Shown here: positions 6,964 to 12,671 of the stretch, one piece after another | Layout: each line of letters opens with the position of its first letter | Position numbering within the stretch: the first letter of the stretch is position 1 | Assembly (NCBI GenBank): GCA_945872375.1 | Contig: CAMBYR010000027.1 | Span: forward strand, 1-14,368 | Source: an uncultured Blautia sp. | GTDB lineage: Bacteria; Bacillota; Clostridia; Lachnospirales; Lachnospiraceae | DNA: 14,368 nt | Direction: 5' to 3' | Position numbers and translations under genes: made by a program | The notes under the pieces: generated by a model | The model's database searches: none | Told to the model about the DNA's origin: nothing | Seen by the model: only the letters and a program-made list of their open reading frames with translations

Positions 6964-7545
6964 TTACATACCAGTAATGAAAATTTCCAGACCAATGATG
7001 ATCAGGATCACACCGCCCAGGATGGAGGCTTTATTGGATAATTTTGTTCCGAATTTTTTGCCAATGATAAGGCCGGCCATACAGATCACAAAGGTAACAG
7101 CCGCAATGATCAGGGAACAGACCCCTGCTTTCAGGAAATCATACTCTGCAATGGTAAATCCAACAGACAGTGCATCAATGGATGTTGCCACTCCCTGCAC
7201 CATCAGTGCTGCGAAACCGACCTTTGGCTTCTCTGCTTCTCCATCCTTATTTTTGATTCCTTCCAGCAGCATTTCACCGCCGATGAAAAGAAGCAGGATC
7301 AGTGCGATCCAGGGAATTGCTTTTTCAAACATCTGAAAATACTGCAGGATCGTATGCACGCAGATCCATCCGGTCATGGGCATCAATGCCTGAAAAAATG
7401 CAAATATCCCGGCAATGACGCACATTTTTTTCCGCCGCATCCGCGGTTCGTTCAATCCGTTTGCCAACGACACGGAAAAAGCATCCATGGCCAGTCCCAC
7501 TCCCAGCAGTATGCTGTTAAAGAAAAATAGTAAGCTCCAGTTCAT
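6964..7545 (-). CDS. mntP: Manganese efflux pump MntP
   Basis: The 193-residue membrane protein has the DUF204/MntP plan of six helices in two repeats. The first repeat carries AMDAFSVSLANG (19-30, with Asp21). The second carries SIDALSVGF (122-130, with Asp124). These acidic residues inside helices are the family's metal-transport residues, and a further acidic residue is Glu187 near the C-terminus. MntP exports Mn2+ across the cytoplasmic membrane and protects against manganese excess. AGGAGG (minus strand, 7553-7558), 7 nt before ATG, fixes the start. The long leader contains a yybP-ykoY manganese riboswitch with a terminator, the known regulatory partner of mntP, which makes the assignment very strong. 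The HerA-like gene lies 50 nt downstream in the same direction. Confidence 0.96.
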   Translation of the reverse strand: MNWSLLFFFNSILLGVGLAMDAFSVSLANGLNEPRMRRKKMCVIAGIFAFFQALMPMTGWICVHTILQYFQMFEKAIPWIALILLLFIGGEMLLEGIKNKDGEAEKPKVGFAALMVQGVATSIDALSVGFTIAEYDFLKAGVCSLIIAAVTFVICMAGLIIGKKFGTKLSNKASILGGVILIIIGLEIFITGM

Positions 7546-7571
7546 CTTTTTTCCTCCTGTAGTAAACCTCC

Positions 7572-7591
7572 ATGTCTGCTGTCGCAGACAT
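7572..7591 (-). other. Hairpin between riboswitch terminator and mntP ribosome site
   Basis: ATGTCTGC (7572-7579) and GCAGACAT (7584-7591) form an 8-bp perfect stem with a 4-nt loop. It lies after the riboswitch terminator and 13 nt before the AGGAGG ribosome site on the minus strand. No U-tract follows. It may stabilise the mntP mRNA or adjust translation. Confidence 0.5.
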
Positions 7592-7601
7592 CACCATAAA
7601 T

Positions 7602-7638
7602 AAAAAATCCCAGGTACAGCTTCAAAACTATACCTGGG
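7602..7638 (-). terminator. Riboswitch-controlled intrinsic terminator of mntP
   Basis: On the minus strand CCCAGGTA (7638-7631) pairs with TACCTGGG (7616-7609): 8 perfect base pairs, plus two inner pairs after one mismatch. Six T's follow (7607-7602). It sits between the manganese aptamer and mntP, so it is the likely expression platform: terminated without manganese, read through when the aptamer is bound. Confidence 0.9.
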
Positions 7639-7731
7639 TATTCGTGACAGATCTATCGACTCCATGCATAGTTTCTGCGTATTCGTCCCGTATTTTCAGA
7701 TATTTACCGGACGTGCCCGCCTTGCCGCTAT

Positions 7732-7818
7732 ACATGAGTCTCGCAATTTAAAACAAGCCAGACCGGATGGTCAGTATGTTGACTTGTTACGTTTCAAACG
7801 CATGCTACTCCCTCATGG
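7732..7818 (-). ncRNA. yybP-ykoY manganese riboswitch aptamer
   Basis: Reading the minus strand, the closing helix P1 is formed by CATGAG (7817-7812) and CTCATG (7738-7733). Next to it are the family's conserved GGGAGTAGC (7812-7804) on the 5' side and GCGAGAC just before the 3' strand of P1. Between them are GTCAACATACTG (7783-7772) and an inner hairpin GACC/GGTC (near 7773-7761). These are the diagnostic blocks of the yybP-ykoY class, which binds Mn2+ where two loops dock. It is followed by an intrinsic terminator and mntP. The class and the downstream gene agree, so the switch most likely turns on export when Mn2+ rises. Confidence 0.93.
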
Positions 7819-7830
7819 GATATTAATAAT

Positions 7831-7859
7831 AATTTATCATCGATCTCCTTCCCTGTCAA
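7831..7859 (-). promoter_or_regulatory. Promoter of the mntP riboswitch leader
   Basis: On the minus strand TTGACA (7859-7854) and TAAATT (7836-7831) are spaced by 17 bp. Transcription would start near 7824, just before helix P1 of the riboswitch, giving a leader of about 280 nt. Confidence 0.7.
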
Positions 7860-7885
7860 CGATTGTTTTTTCTCAAAAATCATTG

Positions 7886-8128
7886 TCAAACCATTCTCTT
7901 TTCAATCGAATCGCAAATAATCTGCATATCCCTTTTTAACTCCGTTTCGTCTTCCGTACACAGTTTTTTCTCCATACTGCGAATCCCGTGTATGATAGTT
8001 GAACGATCTCTCCCAAATGCCTCTGCCACAGTCTTACAGGATACCTCCGGCACTTTCTCCATTGCAATATACATAGCCATCTGGCGCATCAGGGTAATAC
8101 TGCTGCTTCTGATCCATGTATAGTTCAT
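7886..8128 (-). CDS. DnaA domain IV-like DNA-binding fragment, frame-shifted from the AAA+ part
   Basis: The frame encodes up to 80 residues that match DnaA domain IV. SSITLMRQMAMYIAMEKV corresponds to the domain's first helices, and AEAFGRDRSTIIHGIRSMEKKL corresponds to the DnaA signature that contacts the DnaA box (compare GGRDHTTVIHA). Its ATG at 8126-8128 has no Shine-Dalgarno; stops TGA and TAA lie in this frame just upstream, and the first residues are not DnaA-like. The frame overlaps the end of the AAA+ ORF (8034-8128), shifted by +1. So it is probably the separated 3' part of one DnaA-like gene rather than an independent gene. It could be made only by reinitiation or a +1 frameshift. 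It is not the chromosomal dnaA, which is about 450 residues. Confidence 0.6.
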   Translation of the reverse strand: MNYTWIRSSSITLMRQMAMYIAMEKVPEVSCKTVAEAFGRDRSTIIHGIRSMEKKLCTEDETELKRDMQIICDSIEKRMV

Positions 8129-8513
8129 TTATCATTTGAAAAAAGCACTGTAAAGACGCCGTCTTATTACCAGACAGCAAAAAAGAAAAGTCATCAAAAA
8201 TAAGTATATCTGCACTTCTGTTTCTTCTCTTAAATTCATACAGTCTTTTTGATTCCTGTGACTTCAAATTCCTTATAAAAGTATTGACATAAGCCTCACT
8301 ATCCCAATAAATAACTTTTTTTCCGGGATCTTTCTTTCGCAGTTCTTTCTCTATTCCTTTCAGAAGCAGCGTCTTCCCGGAACATGTATCACCATAAAAA
8401 TACGTAGGATTATATCTTAACGATCCGTTAATGATATCCATTGCTACCCAAAAGGCAAGACTGTTATTACCCTCTATAAAATTACCGATTCTGTTTTTAT
8501 TCATTTCATCCAT
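8034..8513 (-). CDS. DnaA-like AAA+ ATPase, truncated
   Basis: The 159-codon frame resembles the first half of DnaA domain III. It has NPTYFYGDTCSGKTLLLKGI with Walker A GDTCSGKT (residues 41-48), KVIYWDSEAYVNTFI, and ILIFDDFSFL as Walker B. After FFQMINELYMDQKQ the similarity stops; sensor 1, sensor 2 and the lid are missing. The last 20 or so residues are an out-of-frame reading of the DnaA domain IV sequence (next ORF). The start is supported by GGGAGA (8523-8528) with 9-nt spacing; the gene begins 6 nt after the phosphatase stop codon, so the two are an operon. An internal deletion with frame loss explains the structure best. The alternative is a reduced DnaA/DnaC-like replication factor of a mobile element. 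AT-rich composition (about one third GC in 8101-8340) differs from its neighbours. Confidence 0.7.
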   Translation of the reverse strand: MDEMNKNRIGNFIEGNNSLAFWVAMDIINGSLRYNPTYFYGDTCSGKTLLLKGIEKELRKKDPGKKVIYWDSEAYVNTFIRNLKSQESKRLYEFKRRNRSADILIFDDFSFLLSGNKTASLQCFFQMINELYMDQKQQYYPDAPDGYVYCNGESAGGIL

Positions 8514-8519
8514 AATGCC

Positions 8520-9263
8520 TTATCTCCCTGTAATTCCCCGGTAGTCCCATGTCAAAGTATTCATAAGTAAAAACTCCTGTGTTCCAATTGGTTTTCCATC
8601 TCTATAAGTTGAAAAGGTATCACATGATATTACATTTCCACACCTGCTGATATGGGAAACAGGCGTATGTCCCACCACTTGTAATACTTTACGCGGTTTA
8701 TACATTTTTTCTTTCCAGTATTGTGGTCTGTGCCATACAGGTGATGCATTATTCCATATCAAATCATGGTGTAACCCATTGATGGTGTCAACTACCGCGT
8801 CTACATCATGATACCCGGACGCTTTTACCGTATTTCTTACAAAGTCATCCCGGATACCTCCATGACAAAAAAGAACATTGTCGATTTTATGGATGTATCG
8901 AATTTCATTCCCTTCCGGCAGCTTCTTCTGAAGTTCCAGCAATTTTTCCTTTACCGTCCATGAAGCCAAAGAATTATATCCGCTTTCCGGTTCATTCCAT
9001 ATGTACGACAATTCATGATTTCCATAGCACCAGCGTGTATCCGGATATTCTTCAGCAAATTCAATAGCCGCATCAAAGGTCTGTATATATAATTCAATAT
9101 TATATTGTTTCTGCCAGTCATCCGGAATGTCCATAAGACAAACCGCCTGTTCAGCAATTCCACTCTTCATAATCTGCGCTGCCTGTTTAAACATAAATGG
9201 TTTTAAATGAACATCCGGTATCACAAGAATATTATTACCGTTGGAATTCTTTTTCTCTTTCAT
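8520..9263 (-). CDS. Calcineurin-like metallophosphoesterase
   Basis: The 247-residue protein carries the metal-binding motifs of the metallophosphoesterase fold in order. DVH (17-19) is the first, LMDIPDD (43-49) stands where GDxxD is expected, then GNHE (81-84), CHGG (133-136) and GHTPVSH (198-204). All the metal-ligand Asp, His and Asn positions appear to be kept; only the Gly of motif II is replaced by Met. No signal peptide is present, so it is cytoplasmic. The arrangement is close to phage- and plasmid-type serine/threonine phosphatase-like proteins, but the substrate (phosphoprotein, nucleotide or nucleic acid) cannot be told. GGGAG lies just upstream of ATG. It leads an operon with the broken DnaA-like gene. 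An intrinsic terminator on the same strand (9335-9365) stands only about 70 bp upstream, and no clear promoter follows it. Confidence 0.88.
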   Translation of the reverse strand: MKEKKNSNGNNILVIPDVHLKPFMFKQAAQIMKSGIAEQAVCLMDIPDDWQKQYNIELYIQTFDAAIEFAEEYPDTRWCYGNHELSYIWNEPESGYNSLASWTVKEKLLELQKKLPEGNEIRYIHKIDNVLFCHGGIRDDFVRNTVKASGYHDVDAVVDTINGLHHDLIWNNASPVWHRPQYWKEKMYKPRKVLQVVGHTPVSHISRCGNVISCDTFSTYRDGKPIGTQEFLLMNTLTWDYRGITGR

Positions 9264-9334
9264 TTGTCTCCCATCCTTCTGCTTACCCTGTCACTTGTCA
9301 ATGTTACTTCTATCATCAGAGTAATGGTTAACGC

Positions 9335-9365
9335 AAAAAGCACCAACTTTTTTTACGGTTGATGC
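9335..9365 (-). terminator. Intrinsic terminator or attenuator upstream of the phosphatase gene
   Basis: On the minus strand GCATCAAC (9365-9358) pairs with GTTGGTGC (9347-9340) as 8 bp, including one G-U pair, around a 10-nt A-rich loop, then five T's (9339-9335). On the plus strand the same pair would be a C-A mismatch, so the element is built for minus-strand transcripts. It sits between the 46-codon ORF and the phosphatase operon. Confidence 0.7.
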
Positions 9366-9393
9366 CCTTTGATTTACTCATTATTTACTTCTT

Positions 9394-9534
9394 CTAACTC
9401 ACTGTGAAATTTCCGGGAGTATTACTGCCTGTTGTATTATCTTCACTATCCGAAGCCGCTATCAGATTCACAGCAGCTTTATCTCTATTCATCATAATGT
9501 ATAGTATTGACATTGTCAACATTGGCTGACACAT
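9394..9534 (-). CDS. Doubtful small ORF, 46 codons, Ser/Thr/Asn-rich tail
   Basis: The minus frame encodes a 46-residue peptide. It has a fairly hydrophobic first part (QPMLTMSILYIMM), then KAAVNLIAAS and an acidic, Ser/Thr/Asn/Gly-rich end finishing NFTVS. In-frame Met codons also occur at residues 5, 8, 14 and 15. No good ribosome site is visible before any of them; the best is a weak GGATTGAG before the first. A terminator follows about 30 nt after the stop codon on the same strand. It could be a leader peptide of an attenuator, a small secreted or modified peptide, the relic of a larger gene, or chance. No relative is recognised. Confidence 0.2.
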   Translation of the reverse strand: MCQPMLTMSILYIMMNRDKAAVNLIAASDSEDNTTGSNTPGNFTVS

Positions 9535-9719
9535 TTATCTCAATCCGTTCACATAATCTGTTCACTCCGTTCTCAATAACACGCTCCGCAATGCACAGAA
9601 ATTATGCAATATGCGTAAGTTCGTGCGTTGACTGTCTCGGGATTTCCATGCATAAATGCACGGAAACACATCGCGGAATATTACCTTTGAACAGTGATCA
9701 CAAAATCTTCACAATTAAA

Positions 9720-9746
9720 TTAGCACTCATCTATTGACAGTGCTAA
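9720..9746. promoter_or_regulatory. CIRCE element (HrcA operator) of hsp20
   Basis: TTAGCACTC (9720-9728), nine bases, then CAGTGCTAA (9738-9746) matches the CIRCE consensus TTAGCACTC-N9-GAGTGCTAA with one mismatch, at the first base of the right arm. The element contains the -35 box of the hsp20 promoter, so bound HrcA repressor would block transcription until heat or misfolding stress titrates it away through GroEL. Confidence 0.95.
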
Positions 9747-9762
9747 CAATGCGTGTTATATT
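9734..9762 (+). promoter_or_regulatory. Heat-shock promoter of hsp20
   Basis: TTGACA (9734-9739), inside the CIRCE element, and TATATT (9757-9762) are spaced by 17 bp. Transcription would start near 9769, leaving a 5' leader of about 107 nt before the hsp20 start codon. Confidence 0.85.
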
Positions 9763-9839
9763 ACATTTAGAACAAAGGAAGGGGAATAAAAAAAAGGTTC
9801 CCGACCGGTTCCGGTAATGTTTTTAACAACACAATTTAT

Positions 9840-9870
9840 ATATATTTTTAAATGTCTTGAAAGGAGATAT
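9840..9870 (+). promoter_or_regulatory. Candidate fourU-like RNA thermometer over the hsp20 ribosome site
   Basis: In the leader RNA, five U's (9845-9849) can face AAGGA (9861-9865) of the ribosome site, and AUAU (9840-9843) can pair with AUAU (9867-9870). This gives a ten-position stem with one A-G mismatch and two G-U pairs, closed by an 11-nt loop (9850-9860). Such U-runs opposite AGGA are the mark of fourU thermometers, which melt at raised temperature. The region is AU-rich, so chance pairing must be considered. Confidence 0.35.
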
Positions 9871-9875
9871 GACTT

Positions 9876-10322
9876 ATGTTAATACCTGGTATTTTTGGAG
9901 AAGATTTATTTGACAGCTGGATGGATTCTTTTGAAAATGATTTCTGGGGCAAAAAACAGCCCGCCTACACCAAGCAGGCACCGGCAGCTATGAGAACCGA
10001 TGTAAGAGAAACAGAAAACAGCTACGAACTGGATGTGGATCTTCCGGGATACAGAAAAGAAGACATCAAGGTTCAGCTCAAGGACGGAAACCTCACCATT
10101 TACGCATCAAAAAATACAGAGAAGGAAGAAAAAGACAAAAACGGAAAATATGTAAGACGCGAACGCTATACCGGAAACATGTCAAGAAGCTTCCATGTAG
10201 GCAATACGATCACCGAAACAGACATCCATGCAAAATTCGAAGACGGCATTTTGAAGCTGTCTCTTCCGAAACCCAGCCAGAAGGCTGTTGAACATAAAGG
10301 CTACATCGCCATTGAAGGCTAA
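9876..10322 (+). CDS. Hsp20/alpha-crystallin small heat-shock protein
   Basis: The 148-residue protein is an ATP-independent chaperone that forms oligomers and holds unfolding proteins in the cytoplasm. A short N-terminal arm (LIPGIFGEDLFDSWMDSFENDFW) is followed by the alpha-crystallin domain at about residues 38-132. DLPGYRKEDI (55-64) and GILKLSLPK (124-132, the A-x-x-x-x-G-V-L-like signature) are typical. YIAIEG at the end provides the I-x-I motif (144-146) needed for oligomer contacts. The AAAGGAGAT ribosome site and ATG spacing are good. A CIRCE operator and consensus promoter lie upstream and a strong terminator downstream, so it is a single-gene heat-shock unit. Length and domain order are normal for the family. 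Confidence 0.97.
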   Translation: MLIPGIFGEDLFDSWMDSFENDFWGKKQPAYTKQAPAAMRTDVRETENSYELDVDLPGYRKEDIKVQLKDGNLTIYASKNTEKEEKDKNGKYVRRERYTGNMSRSFHVGNTITETDIHAKFEDGILKLSLPKPSQKAVEHKGYIAIEG

Positions 10323-10338
10323 TTTCCCCTCACTTTCA

Positions 10339-10376
10339 GGGTTGCTGCATACACATGCAGCAGCCCTTATTTTTTT
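10339..10376 (+). terminator. Strong intrinsic terminator of hsp20
   Basis: GGGTTGCTGCAT (10339-10350) pairs with ATGCAGCAGCCC (10355-10366) as 12 bp with one G-U pair and a 4-nt loop, followed by TTATTTTTTT (10367-10376). It starts 16 nt after the hsp20 stop. Its T-run doubles as the last codons (Lys-Lys) and stop codon of the converging DUF3786 gene. Confidence 0.95.
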
Positions 10377-11056
10377 GCAATATCATTTCCCATCAGGCGC
10401 TCTGACACGGCAAATCCGGCTTCTTCCGCAAGTCTCCGGACCAGATCCGCCGCCACACAGACCACCGTTTCCTCGTGAATAAAATCCGTGATGTCCGCGT
10501 CAAAAAGAATATTGGCCTGGGCTTCAAATTCTTCGTCTCCATCCCAGAAAAGCACCGTAAGCGGCATACAGTCAAAGGCCTGGATCACATACCCCACATC
10601 CCCCTGGCGAACCGGTTCCCCGCCCAGATTTTCGCACGCCTGTTTCAGTTCTTCCGAATGACCTTCAAATATTTTTGCCAGCGGCTTCACCACCGTCCGC
10701 TGAAATGCCGGATCAAAAGGAGCTGCACGTCTGACCTTTCGGAAAGGCACAAATTCACCCTTAACAGCAGCTTCTTCCTTCGCATAATAAAACAGATGAT
10801 AAATAGACATCACCGTATTAAAGGCCAGCCTCCGATCCGGATCCTTCTGCAGCATGATCATCCCTGTTCTCCGGTCTATCTGATACATTTCCCCAAAATA
10901 CCGGATCCTTAAAGTCTCAGAATCCCCCTCCAGGCGGAACCGTTCCAAAAGCATCTCCTGATCCATTTCCAGAAACAGCTGTCTCCATTTTTCACAGGTC
11001 AGTTCATAGTTATCCTGATTTCCTCCCTTTGATGCAGTTAAATAATTTTCTCTCAT
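10367..11056 (-). CDS. DUF3786 domain-containing protein
   Basis: The 229-residue soluble protein matches the DUF3786 pattern. The N-terminal part (about 10-100) contains the YFGEMYQIDRRTG strand region, and LAFNTVMSIYHLFYYAKEE is its typical mid-helix. The most conserved part is near the C-terminus: QAFDCMPLTVLFWDGDEEFEAQANILFDADITDFIHEETVVCVAADL (about 160-205). The family is widespread in anaerobic bacteria and has no established function. No signal peptide or membrane segment is visible. AAGGGGA before ATG supports the start. A TATAAT box on the minus strand (11089-11084) lies 27 nt upstream. Its end coincides with the T-run of the hsp20 terminator, so the two genes converge with no gap between their control signals. 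Confidence 0.88.
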   Translation of the reverse strand: MRENYLTASKGGNQDNYELTCEKWRQLFLEMDQEMLLERFRLEGDSETLRIRYFGEMYQIDRRTGMIMLQKDPDRRLAFNTVMSIYHLFYYAKEEAAVKGEFVPFRKVRRAAPFDPAFQRTVVKPLAKIFEGHSEELKQACENLGGEPVRQGDVGYVIQAFDCMPLTVLFWDGDEEFEAQANILFDADITDFIHEETVVCVAADLVRRLAEEAGFAVSERLMGNDIAKK

Positions 11057-11083
11057 GTTTTCCCCTTCTGCCCGTTTTTTCCT

Positions 11084-11089
11084 ATTATA
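11084..11089 (-). promoter_or_regulatory. -10 box of the DUF3786 gene
   Basis: A perfect TATAAT on the minus strand, 27 nt upstream of the DUF3786 start codon. The -35 region is poor (TGTCCA at a spacing of 16), so either an activator is needed or the promoter is weak. Confidence 0.5.
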
Positions 11090-11123
11090 TCATAAAAAGA
11101 TATTGTGGACACTTGTTTCACCA

Positions 11124-11152
11124 TGGACATTTTCCGCTAAATATGCTATTGT
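11124..11152 (+). promoter_or_regulatory. Promoter of the MBOAT operon
   Basis: TGGACA (11124-11129) and TATTGT (11147-11152) are spaced by 17 bp, and TGC before the -10 gives an extended -10. The promoter is bracketed by inverted GTTTCAC (11115-11121) and GTGAAAC (11151-11157). The leader is about 45 nt. Confidence 0.55.
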
Positions 11153-11202
11153 GAAACTGTTTGCAGCTCACGAGATTACTCATATGCAATCGGAGGATTT
11201 TC

Positions 11203-12657
11203 ATGTTATTTAATTCCTACATTTTCATTTTTTTGTTTCTGCCCCTTTGCCTTGCAGGTTATTTCGGGCTGAATCACTTCAAAAAATACAGATTAGCTCA
11301 GGTCTTTCTGCTGCTGATGTCCCTCTGGTTTTACGGTTATTTTAATCCGGGATACCTGCTGATCATCCTGTCAAGCGTGGTGATCAATTATGCATTTTAC
11401 AAAGGGATGTCTGCTTTCCCGGCGCCTGAACGAAAAAAAGCAATACTGATCATCGGCCTTGCCGCAAACGTTGGGATTCTTGTCTATTTTAAATATATGG
11501 ACTTCTTTCTCTCCACGTGCAATCAGATCTTCAAAACAGATTTTGCACTGCTTCATGTGGTACTGCCCCTTGGAATCAGTTTCTTCACCTTCCAGCAGCT
11601 TTCCTTCGTCATCGATGCATACCGGGGCGAAGTTCCCGGCTATAATTTTCTGGAATATGCCTGCTATGTTACTTATTTTCCGCAGTTGATCGCAGGCCCC
11701 ATCGTCACCCATGACGAACTGATTCCCCAGTTCCGGGATGTATCAAAAAAACAGTTTGACTGGGAAAATTTCAGCAAAGGCATTTATCTCTTTGTACTTG
11801 GTCTTTCCAAAAAGGTTCTGCTGGCAGACACCTTTGGAAATGCTGCCAACGTCGGCTTTGCGGACATCGGAGGACTCAATGCAGCCCAGGCGATCCTCAC
11901 CATGCTTTCCTATACCATCCAGATTTATTTTGATTTCAGCGGGTACTGTGACATGGCTGTCGGTCTTGGAAAAATGATGAATTTTACACTTCCGGTAAAC
12001 TTCAATTCACCATACAAGGCATTAACCATCACAGAATTCTGGGATCGGTGGCACATGACTCTTACCAGATTTTTCACCAGATATATTTACATTCCCCTTG
12101 GAGGAAGCCGAAAAGGAGAGCTTCGGACGTATCTGAACACCTTCCTGGTATTTTTCATCAGCGGCTTCTGGCACGGCGCCGGCTTCACTTTCCTATTCTG
12201 GGGAATCTGCCACGGTATTTTTACGATTATTACAAAGAAGTTCAAATCCTTCTTTGATGCGCTGCACCCCGCACTGAACTGGATCATTACCTTTGGCTTT
12301 GTCAATGTTGCCTGGGTATTCTTTCGGGCGGACTCCATCAGAGATGCTTTCCGTCTGCTGAACCGAATCGCTCTTTTCCGTTTTGGCCCCATCGGCGACG
12401 AATTTCTTTCCTGTTTCAAGCTGCCGGAACTTGTTTACCTGGTAAAACGTATCCCTTTTATCCAGAATTATACTTACCTTCTGCTGCTTGCCTTTTTCGC
12501 CGCAGCACTGTTTATCATTCTCGGAAAGAAAAATGCTTATGAACGAATGATAGAATTTCAGCCGTCTGTAAAGAACCTGCTGTCAACGTCGATCTTACTG
12601 GTATGGTGTGTATTTTCCTTTGCAGGAGTCAGCACCTTCCTTTATTTTAATTTCTAA
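11203..12657 (+). CDS. MBOAT-family O-acyltransferase (AlgI/DltB type)
   Basis: The 484-residue polytopic membrane protein is a membrane-bound O-acyltransferase. The opening LFNSYIFIFLFLPLCLAGYF is typical, as are FYGYFNP (43-49), YFDFSGYCDMA (242-252), WDRWHMTLTRF (280-290, His284) and GFWHGAGFTFLFWG (321-334). His324 is the expected catalytic histidine. Such proteins move acetyl groups across the membrane onto polysaccharides or cell-wall polymers (AlgI, PatA, DltB). No alginate or dlt genes are next to it, so the acceptor is unknown. A longer frame with TTG at 11161 is open, but CGGAGG (11191-11196) points to ATG at 11203, and the peptide begins as family members do. It is followed 14 nt later by an SGNH-like partner gene. 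Confidence 0.95.
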   Translation: MLFNSYIFIFLFLPLCLAGYFGLNHFKKYRLAQVFLLLMSLWFYGYFNPGYLLIILSSVVINYAFYKGMSAFPAPERKKAILIIGLAANVGILVYFKYMDFFLSTCNQIFKTDFALLHVVLPLGISFFTFQQLSFVIDAYRGEVPGYNFLEYACYVTYFPQLIAGPIVTHDELIPQFRDVSKKQFDWENFSKGIYLFVLGLSKKVLLADTFGNAANVGFADIGGLNAAQAILTMLSYTIQIYFDFSGYCDMAVGLGKMMNFTLPVNFNSPYKALTITEFWDRWHMTLTRFFTRYIYIPLGGSRKGELRTYLNTFLVFFISGFWHGAGFTFLFWGICHGIFTIITKKFKSFFDALHPALNWIITFGFVNVAWVFFRADSIRDAFRLLNRIALFRFGPIGDEFLSCFKLPELVYLVKRIPFIQNYTYLLLLAFFAAALFIILGKKNAYERMIEFQPSVKNLLSTSILLVWCVFSFAGVSTFLYFNF

Positions 12658-12671
12658 CAGGAGATTTTCCT

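Larger units (their letters stand above)
9264..9719. other. Long intergenic region with no confident gene
   Basis: Between the phosphatase start and the hsp20 control region no convincing protein gene is present. What can be seen: a minus-strand intrinsic terminator (9335-9365), a doubtful 46-codon minus ORF (9394-9534), the short palindrome TTGACATTGTCAA (9507-9519) and a quasi-palindrome at 9643-9666. A plus-strand frame at 9507-9737 ends inside the CIRCE element, has no ribosome site and resembles no protein, so it is not counted. Confidence 0.6.

Noticed and set aside
9335..9365. Hairpin as a plus-strand or bidirectional terminator
   Set aside because: On the plus strand one pair becomes C-A and no U-run follows; only the minus-strand reading fits.
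9507..9519. TTGACATTGTCAA as a promoter -35 box
   Set aside because: No acceptable -10 lies at 16-18 bp on either strand; the short palindrome is only noted.
9507..9737. 76-codon plus-strand frame upstream of hsp20
   Set aside because: It ends inside the CIRCE element and heat-shock promoter, has no ribosome site, and has no recognisable protein character.
11161..11202. TTG-initiated N-terminal extension of the MBOAT gene
   Set aside because: CGGAGG at 11191-11196 is correctly spaced for ATG at 11203, and the extension is not membrane-like, whereas family members start at the later position.
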